64,000 bases of DNA from an uncultured Pseudomonadota bacterium (lineage in GTDB: Bacteria > Pseudomonadota > Gammaproteobacteria > Burkholderiales > SG8-39). The position numbers and the translations under genes are program-made. Each line of letters begins with the position of its first letter. Positions within the stretch are counted from its first letter, which is position 1. The stretch spans positions 248,001 through 312,000 of the forward strand of contig CAIXPL010000016.1 in NCBI GenBank assembly GCA_903921325.1, read 5' to 3'. Positions 44,720 through 56,700 of this stretch are shown here, one piece after another. The notes below the pieces were generated by a model. That model saw only the letters and a program-made list of their open reading frames with translations, was not told the DNA's origin and ran no database searches.

Positions 44720-47700
44720 TTAATGCAGGACCGCGAGCTGACCCGCGGACATCGCTGCCTTCTGCGCGGTCGTCCAGGCGAGATCCTGGGTGTGGGTCAT
44801 GGCCGCCAGCTGTGTCGTTGAAATCGAACCGATGTCTACTGTCGGAATGGCGATGATTGCGTCGGTTGTCAGCGCATGCATTGCCGCTGTGGTGAGCGCT
44901 GAAATCTGACTGGGCGTAAAGGCGAGGATGTCAGCTGCCGTCAGACCCGCGGCGTTGGTACCCAAAGCGTTAATCGTCGCGGGCGCAAGCGCATGCAGGC
45001 CGTCGGTGTTCAAGGCCGCGATCGCTGCGGTGGTGAGCGCGCCCAGCGCGGCTGAGGTGAGTACGGCGACTTCCGCACTGGAAAATGCCGCCACGGATGC
45101 GCCGGTGAGCCCCGCGCTGTTGGTGCCCAGCAGCGATATGTCGCTGGTATTGAGTACGCCTACCTCGCCAGCGGTCAATGCCGCCAGCGTGGCACTGCCA
45201 AACAGGCTGAACGCAGCACTGGCGATGGCATTGAACTGATCGGTGCTCAAGGCGGCAATGGCCGCAGCCGACAGCCCACCTGCATTGCTGCCCATCGCAG
45301 TGAATTGCGCCTGACTCATCACCCCCACATCAGCCGCATTCAACTGCGCCACGTCGCTGCTGGGCATGCTGGGCAGCGCCCCCAGCGAGAGCACCTGAAC
45401 CTGATCGGTGGTCAGTGCCGCCGCCGCCGCGGTGGTCAGCCAGGCCAGGGGCAGTACGGCCACCTGCGCCGTGCTGAGCGCGAGCATATCGCCCGCACTG
45501 AGGCCCAGTTCGCCAGTGGTGAGCGCGGCGAGCTCGCCATTGGTGAGATTCTGAAACTGGGTGGTGGTGAGCGCGGACACCTGGGCACTGGTGAGATTGC
45601 TGAACTGCCCGGTGGTGAATGAGCTCGCAGTGGTGCCCAAGGCCACCAGGTCGGCACCTGGCAGATTCGCGATCAACCCGCTTTGGATGGCGGCCAGATC
45701 GTCGCTGGTCATGGCCGCAGCGGCAGCAGTAGACAGGCTGGCCAGGGCGAGTGACCCCAGGGCCACATAATCTGCGGTAGTCAATGCGAGCGCCTGGGCT
45801 GCCGTGAACCCGGCACTCCCCGAACCGATTGCGGCGACTTGCGCAGTGGTCATGCCGCCCATGGTTGCGGGGGCGAGGCCCGACACTGCGCTGCTGGTCA
45901 AGGACGCAATGGCGAGGGTGCCCAGCGCCAACTGCTGCGTGCTGCTGAGCGCCGCCACTTGAGCGCTGGTGAGGCCGATAGCGTTTGTGCCAAGCGCAGC
46001 CAGTTCGCCGGTGGTAAAGTTTGCAATGTCGGCGGTGGGCAGAACACCCAGCGCCAGTGATCCCAGCGCGGCCGCATCGGCATTGTTGAAGGCCCCGGTC
46101 TGCGCCGTCGACAAGCCGGCTGCCGCCGACCCGATGCTTGCGATCAGTGTGGTGCTCATGCCGGCGATGGCCGCGGTCTTCAAACCCGCGATCGACGAGC
46201 TGGTAAGCGATGACAGACCCAGGGTGCCGAGGGCAATCTGCTGGGTGCTGCTCAATGCGGCAATGGCTGTAGAGCTGAAGCTTGCCAATTGCGACGAACT
46301 GAACGCTGCGATTTCGCCAACGGTGAAGCCGGCAGCGCCGGCGCCAAAGGCCGCTGCCTGAGCGGTTGAAATCAGATTGATGAACGCCGTCGGAATCGAG
46401 GCGATGGCGGTTGATCCGAGCGCGCTGATGTTGGTATCGAGGGCGGCAATGTCGGCCGAGAAATAGAAGCCAGCCGCAGTGGTGCCAAGCGACGCCAGCT
46501 GCGCAGTGGTGAGCACTGGAATGTTAGTCGCTGGCGCTGAGGCAATGCTGGCGATGCCATAGCTTTCAAGAAAGCTGATGTGGGTGCCGAGCGCCACAAT
46601 CTGAGCCGTGCTCCAGTTGGGTAAGGAGGTGTTACGACCCACCATGGGCAACAGGCTCGCACTCATGGCCGCGACCTGTGCCGGCGACAACGCGTAGAAC
46701 GATGGGCCGACCCAGTTGTATTCCTGGATAATGACCGCAGCCAGTTGCGCCGTGGTCATTGCGGTGAGTTGGGCCGTGGTAAACAAGTCCATGCCATGAA
46801 AATACACGGCGGCCGCTACCGGGATCGCGCTGATTGCACTGGGCGTGAACGATCCGATCGCCGGATAGAGCTGGCTGAGATCTGATGAGCTGATGCCCAA
46901 CACATTGGCTGCGGTGAATCCGGCTGCGCCGCTGCCTATGGCCGCGAACTGCGCGGTCGTCATGGCGGCCACTTCGGCCGAGGTCAGCGCCGCGACCTGT
47001 GCTGAGGTGATGGTGGCAAAGTCGGCGCTGGGCAGCGCGGCGATGGCGGCTGTACTGAAACCTCCGATGTTGGTGCCAAGGGCCGTCAGGCTCGCCGACC
47101 CGAGCCCGATTGCATTGGTACCTACCCCTTGAATCGCAGTGCCGAGGGCGACGATCTGGGTGGTTGAGAGTTGCGCCACGGCAGCGGTCGCCAGCGCACC
47201 AACTGCCGTGCTCGACAAGGCCCCGGCGTTGGTGCCCAAAGCGACGATATCGGCGGTGCCCAGGCCAACTGCATTGCTGGCCAGGGCGAAAACCTGCGCA
47301 GTACTGAGGCCCGCCACCGTGGTGGTGCTCAAGGTTTGAATCTCCGCCGACGGCAATGCCGCGACGGCAGTGGTGGACAGCGACTCGGCCAGAGTACCGA
47401 GCACGGAGATCTGCCCGGTCGTGAACCCGGCGGCATTGGTCCCCATGAGCGCGAGCGTCGACGTGGTGAGGTACGCCATCTCAAAGATGGGGATTTGCGA
47501 CAGCGCAAACGAGGTAAGAAAACTGAAGTTGGTGCCCAATGCAGCCAGAATGGCTGGGGAGTTGATGTAGGTCGCGAGCGTGCCGAAGCTCCCGATTTGT
47601 GCGGGCGTCAAAGCGGCAATTGCGCTGGTCTGAAGGTTGGAGAAACCATAACCGCTTATCGTTGACGCATTGGTGCCGAGTGCGACTATCTGACTGGGCG

Positions 47701-50700
47701 TAAAGCCCACGGCGTTTGGACCGAGGGCGCCCAGCCATGCACTGGTTAGCGCTGCGGCCTGTGTGGTGCTAAAGGACGCGATGCCATCGCTCGACAGGAA
47801 GGACGCCGCCGGCGCAAACAGTGTCACTTCGGTCCCAAGGGCGGCGACCTGCGCGGTGCCAAGGCCTTGAACCGCGTTATAGAGAGCACCCACTTGACCC
47901 GTGGACATTGCGACCAGTTGAGCGGTGGTCAGTCCTGCCCCCCCGGACGAGCTGATGTTGCCAACTGCCCAGTTGCTCATGGTTGAAATTTTGCTGCCGA
48001 GGGCGGCGATTTGGGCGCTGCCCAGACCGGGGGAAACGTAGCCCGTCATCGCTGCGAGGAAAGTGGTTGGCAGCAAGGCCACCGCGTCGGTGGTAAAGGC
48101 GCCCACTGCCGTCGACGTAAGTGCCAGCAGCTGCGTGCTGCTCAGCGCCTGGATGTGGCTGGTGGTGAAGCCGGCCGCATTGCTGCCGAGGGATGCCAAT
48201 TCAGCCGTGGTGAAAGCCCGCACCTGAGTGGTCGAGAGACTGTTTATCCCGAGTGAGCCGAGGGCGCCGGGCAGTGTGGTGATTGTCTGGATCTCGGCGG
48301 TGCTCAATCCGCCAGCGCCGGTACCGAGGGCACCCAGGGTGGTTGAACTCATGGCGGCCACCGTGCCGGTACTCAGCGCAACCATTTGCGCTGTCGTGAG
48401 GACGGCGGCCTCGGCGGTGGTAATGCTGGCGAAATCGGTGGTGGGCAGAGCGGTGATGGCGCCGGTACCGAGTCCTCCGATATTGGTGCCCAGCGCCACA
48501 AAGTTTGCGGTCCCGATCGCCGCGGCATTGGTGCCCAGGCCAGCGACGGCGGTGCCGAGGGCGGCAATCTGGGCGGTCGACAGTTGCGTTATTGCGTCGG
48601 TCGTAAGTGCACCAACTGCGGTGCTGGACAAGGCACCGACCTGGGTGCCGAGCGCCACGATATCGGCCGTGCCCAAGCCGGCGGCATTGCTGCCAAGGGC
48701 GGCGAGCTGGGTGCTACTCAACGCCTTCAACGAGGCGGTGCCAATGACAGCAATGTCAGCCGAGGGCAGTGCGGCGATGGCTGTGGTGGAGAGGCTGTCG
48801 ACAATCGTGTCGGTATTGGAAATTTGTGCGGTGGTGAACCCGGCCGCGTTGGTCCCCATGAGCGCAAGCGTCGTGGTCGAAAGGTATTTGATTGTCCATT
48901 GGGACACATACGACAGGCCGGTCGAAGTCAGATAGCTGAAGTTGGTGCCCACCGCATTTATCGTGGTGGGGTTGTCAAAACCCTGTGCAGCAGTAGTCAG
49001 GCTCGCCAATTGCGACGGGGTCAGGCTGGCGAGGACGCTGGTCACCAGGCTGTCAAACCCACTGAGGAGCCACGACACACCGGTGCCCAGTGTGGCAATC
49101 TGGCCTACTGTGAATCCCGAGGTGGATGTGCCCAGTTGACTCAGCCATGCGGTGCCGACGCTTCCGAGTTGCGCGTCACTAAGCGCCCGGATGGCGTCCG
49201 AAGTCAGGTTGCGAGTGGAATAGTAGCCAAACGCCGACACGTTGGTGCCCAACGCGGCGATCTGTGCGCTGCCAAAGCTCGCCAGTGCAGCGTAGAGCTG
49301 GTTAATCTGATTGGTGGTCATTGCCGCGAGCTGATCGGTAGTCATGCCCGATCCGGCCGCCGCGGTGAGCGAGGAAAAATCGTTACCGTTCAGTAGCAAT
49401 AGATTGCTGCCCAGCGCGGTAATCTGGCTGCCGGTCAGCGCTGCGGCGCTGGCGGTCGGCATCGCCGCGAGGACGCTGGTTGGCAGCACCGCCGCTGCGG
49501 CAGTGGGAAGCGCGCCCACTGCCGCGGCTGAGAGCGCCACCAGTTGGGTGCTGCTCAGCGCCTGGATTTGGCTGGGGGTGAAGCCGGCGGCATTGCTGCC
49601 AAGTGACGCCATTTCGCCGGTCGTGAACACCTGCACCTGGGCGGTGGACAGGCTGTTTATCCCGAGTGAGCTCAGTGCCCCTGGCAGGCTGGTAATGGTC
49701 TGGATCTCAGCGGTGCTCAATCCGCCGGTGCCCGTGCCGAGGGCGCCCAGGGTGGTCGAACTCATGGCAGCCACCGTGCCGGTACTCAGGGCACCCACCT
49801 CCGCTGTTGTGAGCACGGCGGTCTCAGCGGTGGTGATGCCGGCAAAATCCGCGGTCGGCAGGGCGGCAATGGCGGCGGTGCTGAGTCCGCCGATATTGGT
49901 GCCCAGCGCGACAAAGTTTGCCGTCCCGATCGCGGCGGCATTGGTGCCCAGGCCATAGACGGCGGTGCCGAGAGCAGCAATCTGGGCGGTCGACAGCTGC
50001 GTCACTGCGTCGGTTGTGAGCGCACCGACTGCCGTGCTCGACAGGGCTCCGGCTTTTGTACCGAGTGCGACAATATCGGCCGTACCGAACCCGGCAGCAT
50101 TACTGCCCAGCGCCGCAATCTGCGTTGTGGTGAGCGCGGCGACCTGCGTGGTGCTCATCGCCGCGACATCGGACGAGGGCAGGGCGGCAAACGCATTGCT
50201 CGACAAACTACCCAGTTGAGTCGTCAGCGCAACGATAGCGTCGGTGGTGAAGCCAGCCGCATTGGTGCCAAGGAGGCCCAACGTTGTACTCGACACATTG
50301 GACAGCTCATAGGACGGCAGATTAGCCAGACCGAGTGAACTCAGATAGCTCAGCTTGGTGCCAAGTGTTGCAATTTCAGTGACGTAGTTCAATCCGGCGG
50401 CATTGGTGCCCAAGCTGGCGATTTGTGCGCTGCTCAGGTTCGCATAGACCGATGTCGTTAGCGCCGATATTGCGCTTGGACTAAGCCAGGCCACTTCGGT
50501 GCCGAGTGTGGCCACTTGTGCGCTGCTCAGGCCGGGAGCGCCGATAAATACGATATTGTTGAGCCATGCGCTGCTCAGGGATAGCAGTTGGGCAGCGCTC
50601 AGTGCCGCAATGGCGTCTGAGCTGAGTTGTTGAACCGCGTTCTTGGCGGGGCTTATGAATGACACATTGGTGCCGAATGCGGCAATCTGCGCGCTCGTCA

Positions 50701-53700
50701 GTCCCGAAACACCAACAAACATGCCATTGATCTGTGCACTCGAGAGGAGTGCGATCTGAGCGTTGGTAAGCGCGCCTTCGCCGGCTGTTGACAGGTTGTA
50801 CATCGAATTGGAGCTGAGCGCCGTGATATGGTCACCCAGCGCCACGATCTGGGCAGCGGTGAGAGCGCCGCTGATGCCGCCGATGGCTGCCACATAGCTG
50901 GTCGGTAGCGCTGCGATGGCGTCGGTGGGCAGGCTGCCAAGCGCGGTGCTGCCCAGGTTTGATAGCTGGACTGTGGTGAGTGCACCCACATCGGCGCTAC
51001 CGAGGCCGGCGGCGTTGGTGCCCAGCGTTGCCATCTCGCCGTTGGTGAGCGCTTGAACTTTAGCGGTTGACAGGCTACCGAGTCCGAGTGAGCTGAGGGC
51101 ACCTGGCAGAGTGGTGATGGTCTGGATCTCAGCGGTGCTCAGCCCAGCGGCGCCCGATCCCAGAGCACCCAGGGTGGTCGCGCTCATCGCAGCCACCGTG
51201 CCGGTGCTCAGGGCAGCGACTTGTGCCGTGGTAAGCGCCGCAGCCTCAGTCGTCGTGATGCTGGCGAAATCCGCTGTTGGCAGGGCGGCGATGGCGGTGG
51301 TACTGAGTCCGCCGATATTGGTGCCCAGTGCCACAAAGTTTGCCGTCCCGATCGCCGCGGCATTGGTGCCCAGCCCGCTGATGGCGGTGCCAAGAGCAGC
51401 AATCTGGGCGGTGGACAGTTGTGTCACCGCATCGGTCGTGAGGGCGCCGACCGCCGTGCTCGACAAGGCGCCGATCTGGGTGCCCAGCGCGACGATGTCC
51501 GCGGTACCCAACCCGGCGGCGTTGCTGCCAAGGGCGGCAAGCTGCGTGCTGCTCAGTGCCTTCAGTGAGGTGGTGCCGATAACCGCAATGTCTGCCGAAG
51601 GGAGTGCGGCAATGCCTGCGGTAGGCAGACTGTCGACCAGCACGTCGTCATAGGAAATCTGCGCGGTGGTGAACCCCGCCGCGTTGGTTCCCATGAGTGC
51701 GAGCGTCGCAGTTGAAATATTGGGCACCTGTCCGACCGGGAATTGCGACAGACCATTCGAGCTCAGAAAGCTCAGATTGGTGCCCAGGGCATTTACCTTG
51801 GTGTAATAGCCGATACCCGCTGCGCCGGCAGTAAGGCTCGCGATTTGCGCTGGTGTAAACGTGCCCAGGACGCTGTCCTGCAGATTGTAAATTCCGGCAG
51901 CCTGGAACCACGACACTTCGGTCCCCAAGGCAGCAATCTGATTACTGGTAAAGCCCTGCGCGGCCGGCGTGTTGATCTGGTTCAACCAGGTACTGCTCAG
52001 ACTGGCAAGCTGTGCGTTGTTCAAGGCACCGAGGGCGATGGAATTCAAGCCCCGCGGCGAATACGTCGGAAACAACGACACTTCCGTGCCCAGGGCGACA
52101 ATCTGCGCGCTGCCAAAGCCATAGAGCGCATTGAACAACGAGCCCACCTGGTCCGTGCTCATGGCCACCAGCTGATCTGTGGTCATGCCTGCGCCGCCCG
52201 CCGCGCTGATATTGGCGAAGCTGAAGTTGCCGAATGCCAAAATGTTGCTACCCAGGGCCATGATCTGGCCACTGCTAAGCGCACTCGAATTGGCGCCTAT
52301 CGAAGCCAGATAGCTCGTTGGCAGCACCGCCACCGCCGCCGTGGACAGGTTGGCCATGCCGGTTGTCGACAACCCCACCAGCTGTGTGCTGGTCAGGGCC
52401 TGGATCTGACTGGTCGTGAATCCGGCAGCATTGGTGCCCAGCGCGGCCATTTCGCGGGTGGTAAGCACCTGCACGGTGGCAGTGGTCAGGCTGTTCAATC
52501 CAAGTGAACTCAACGCGCCTGGCAGGCTGGAAATACCCTGAATTTCGCCGGTGCTCAATCCCGCCGCGCCGGTGCCGAGGGCGCCCAGGGCGGTAGTCGT
52601 CAGCGCTGCCACTGCACTCGTACTCAAGGCGCTGACGTCGGCCTGGGTGAGTCCCGCTGCGTTGGTGCCAAGAAGAGCGGCAAGGGCTGGGCTGGCGCTG
52701 CCGATGACGCTCGATGGCACATTGGCGATACCTGCGCTGCTCAGGTACACCAGGTTGCTGCCCAGGGCCGTGAATTGCGCGCCGGTGAGCGCGGCGACGG
52801 CACTGCCACTGAGGTAGGGCAGCGCGGTGGTCGATAGTGCGCTGATATTGGTGCCAATCGGCAGCATGTCGGCGCTACCCAGTCCTGCCGCATCGCTACC
52901 CAGGGCATTGACTTGCGCCGTACTGAACACCGCGATGGTTGACGGTGCAATGCCGCTGATGCCGGTACTGGAGAACGAGCCAATGCGGGTGCCAAGCGCG
53001 GCGATATCGGCCGTTGGCAGGCCGCCGGCACCGTCACTGCCAAGCGCACCTAATGCCGTGCCACCGAGGGCCACCGCCTGCGCAGTGTTGAGTGCAGCGG
53101 TATCACTTGAAGTGAGGCCCGCGGCATTGGTGCCCAGTTGCGCCAGTTGCGCCGTCGCAAAGTTGCCGACGACCGCCGCACTGAGCGCAGCGACCTGGGC
53201 GGACGTGAGCACCGCCATATCGGCGTTGGTGACTGCGGTTGCATTCGCGGCCGTCAGCCCACCGATCGCCGCCGGGGTCAAGGCGCCGATCTGGGTTGTT
53301 GAAAGCGCCGCCACCGCCGCGCTGGAGAGCGCCGCCATCGCGGTGCTGGTGAGGGTATTGAGTGGTCCGATCACGGCCAGATCGGCCGGTGACAGACCGG
53401 CGGCATCCGTTCCCAGTGCGCCGATCTGTGCGCCGGAGAGTACCGATACCGCGGTGGTGGTGAGTGCGGATACAGCTGTCGAATTCAGACTGCCAACCAG
53501 TCCGGACAGGGACGCGATGTCGTTGCCATTGAGCCCCGCCGCATTGGTGCCAAAGGCAGCCACCTGAGCGGTGGACAGCACTGCCATGGCGGTGCTGGCG
53601 ATCGCCGCCACATCGGCCGATGACAGGGCGGCGAGCGCGGCAGGTGCCAGTGCTCCCTGATTGGTGCTGCCCAGGGCATTTACCTGCGCGGTGCCAAAGC

Positions 53701-56700
53701 CTGCGGCATTGGTTCCGAACGCGGCGGCCTGTGCGGTGCTGAGCCCGGCCAGGGCGGCGTTGCCCAGCCCGGGCACCGCGGCTGATCCGATCGCACCGAG
53801 CGCGGTTGTGGTCAAAGCAACCTGTTGCCCGCTCGTGAGTGCGTTGATATCGGCACTGGTGAGACCCACGGCGTTCGTGCCAAACCCTGCAATCTGTCCG
53901 CCGGACAGCGCGGCCATCGCCTGCGGCACCAGCGCGCCCACCGCGCCGCTTGTGAGCGCACCGAGCGCGGCACTGCCCAAAGCGGCCTGCTGGGTGCTGG
54001 TCATTGCGGCAATTTCAGCACTGCTGATGCCGGCTGCGTCCGTACCCAGACTGGCAATCTGCGCCGTGCTGAGCGAGAGCAGTTCGACACTGGGCAGCGA
54101 GGCAATGGCAAGGGAGCCCAGCGCGCCTGCCCTGGTGCCTAATGCATTGATTTCGGCGGTGGTGGTGAAGCCGGCGGCATTGCTGCCCAGACTTGCCAAT
54201 TGCGTTGTGGTCAAGGCGGGCACATTGCCGGTGGCGTCACTGGCCAGGTAGGACAGTGCCAGCGACCCCAGGTAGCTGATGCCGGTGCCGATGGCGGTGA
54301 CAGCGGCCGTGTTCCAGGCCAGGCTGGTGGTGAGCGCGCTGAGCGCACCGCTGCCCAGATTGCCGACCTGAGTGCTGGTCAGGTATTGCAACTGAGCGCC
54401 AAGATCATTGTTTGCATTGGCCGGTATGGCGGCCAGCTGCGCGTTGCTCAATGCCTGAATGGCACCGCTCGATGCGTATAAGAGTCCGTTTACCCCGCCC
54501 ATGTTTGCCGCGGGAATCGCGTTGACCGTGGCCGGCGTGAGGTAAGTAAAGGCGGTGGTGATTGCGCTTAGCTGGTCAGTCGAAAAAGCCGCAATCTGCG
54601 TGGGCGTGAGGCCGCCCGCACCCGAGGCGAGCGCCGCCAGCTGGCTGGTGTTCAGGGCAACGATCGCCGGTGTTCCGAGCGAGTGAATCTGCGCCGTGGT
54701 GATGGTCACAAAATCCGCACTGGGTAGCGCGGCGATCGTCGCGGTATTGAGGAACGACAGATCGGGACCGATCGCGGCCAGTTCGCTCGCGGTGAGGCCG
54801 CTACCGCCGCCGCCCAGGAACGCGAGATTGGTTCCGATGGCGGCAAACTGGGCGGCGGTGAGTTGCGCAATCGCGGCTGAGGTGAGTGCGCTGATCGCAG
54901 GTGCGGTGAGCGCCCCGACATTGGTGCCCAGCACCGCGATGTCGGCAGTGCCCAGGCCCGCGGCATTGCTACCCAGATTGGCCAGTTGCGCCGAGCTGAA
55001 ACTACCGACCGTCGCCTGGCTCAGTGCCGCGAGCGCAGCGCTCGTGAGGGCATCGACGGTTGTGCCGAGTGCCTGCACATCCGGGGCATTCAGTGCGCCA
55101 GCCGCCGCGGCGCTCAATGCGCCGATGGCAGCGGTGCCAAGCGCGCCAACCTGACCACTCGTGAGCGCAGTCACATCGGCGGAGTTCAGCGCCTGCGCAT
55201 TGGTGGCGAGGGCCGCCAGTTGTCCGGTCGTGAGGGCGCCCCAGTTGCTCGAGGGCAGTGCCGCGACCTGCGCGGTCGTGAGCGCGGCTATCTCGGCGCT
55301 GCCCAGGCCGACGCTCGCGCTGGCTGACAGATTGGCAAGTGCGGTGCCAAGCAGGCCCACCTGGGTGGTGGTGAAGGCAGCCACTGCGCTGCTTGTCAGG
55401 GCGCCAAGCGCCGCACTGCCAAGGCTTGGCAGGCTGCCGATGGCATTGATATCGGCCGCGTTCAGGCCCGCCGCGTTCGTTCCCAGAGCGGCCAGCTGAC
55501 TGGTCGTCATCACCTGCAGGTCAATCGTTGGGAGCGCGGCAATCGCGTTCGAGCTCAGGCTACCCACCAGCGGGCCCAGGGCGGTGATGTCGTTGGCACC
55601 TAGACCGACCGCGTTGCTGCCCAGTGCAGCCGCCTGCGACGGATTGAACAGGGCAAACGCACCGCTTGCCATACTGCCAATGGCGTCGCTTGCCAGTGCC
55701 GCCAGCGCGGCGGCGGACAATGCCGCTTGCTGAGTGGCATTGAGCGCCTGGATATCGGCGCTGCCCAGTCCAGCCGCATTGCTGCCAAAACTGGCGATTT
55801 GCGTGGTGCTCATCGCGCCCACGGCGCCACTGGCAAGCGCAGCCACCACTGAGCTGCTGAATGCGCCCAGAGCGATTGCGCTGAAGGCCGACTGCTGCGT
55901 TGAATTGAGCAGCCCGATCTGTGCCTCGCTCAATCCGATGGCATTGGTGCCGAGGTTCGCAATTTCTGCTGACTGCAGCGCAGTGATCTCCGCGTTGCTC
56001 AGATTTTGCAAGTCGGCGGTAGGCAGCAGGCTGATATTGGTGCCCAGCGCATTGAGGCCCGAGGCGCCCAGCGCGCGCACCTGCGCTGTGCTCAACAGGG
56101 CGACATTGGACCCGAGTGCCGCGACATCGGCCGTGGGCAGTGCGGCCAGGGTGTCGGTGCCAAAGCCAGCGAGCGCCGCGGGGGTCAGTGCCGCATAGGC
56201 GGCCGAAGGCAGGGCGAGCAATTGGGTGCTCGACAAGGCGGCGATCTGTGCGCTGGTAAAGCCGGCCGCGTTGGTGCCAAACCCGGCCAGCTGGGCCGTG
56301 GTGAAGCCCGACACCGCGCTCGGCGAAATGTCGGCAATCGATAGCGTACTCAGATACATCGCATTGCTGCCGATCGCTGCGATCTGATCGGTCGTGAGCA
56401 GGTACGTGGTCACGCTACCGGCATTGGCGATCTGGGCGCTCGATAGCGAGGCCAGATCGGCGGTGGAGAATTTCCACCAGGCCTGCGGATTGAACAGGTC
56501 AATCTTGGTGCCGAGGAATGCCAGCGACGCGGTGCTCAGTCCTTCGCCTGCCAGCACGGTCATCCAGGCCAGCTGCGAGGTGGTGAGGGAATTCAACTGC
56601 GCCGTGCTTACCACTGCCCAATCGTTCGAGGACAACTGCACCAGCGACGGGTTGCCGAGGAACGAAATATTGGTGCCCATGGTCACCATATCGGCCGGAC

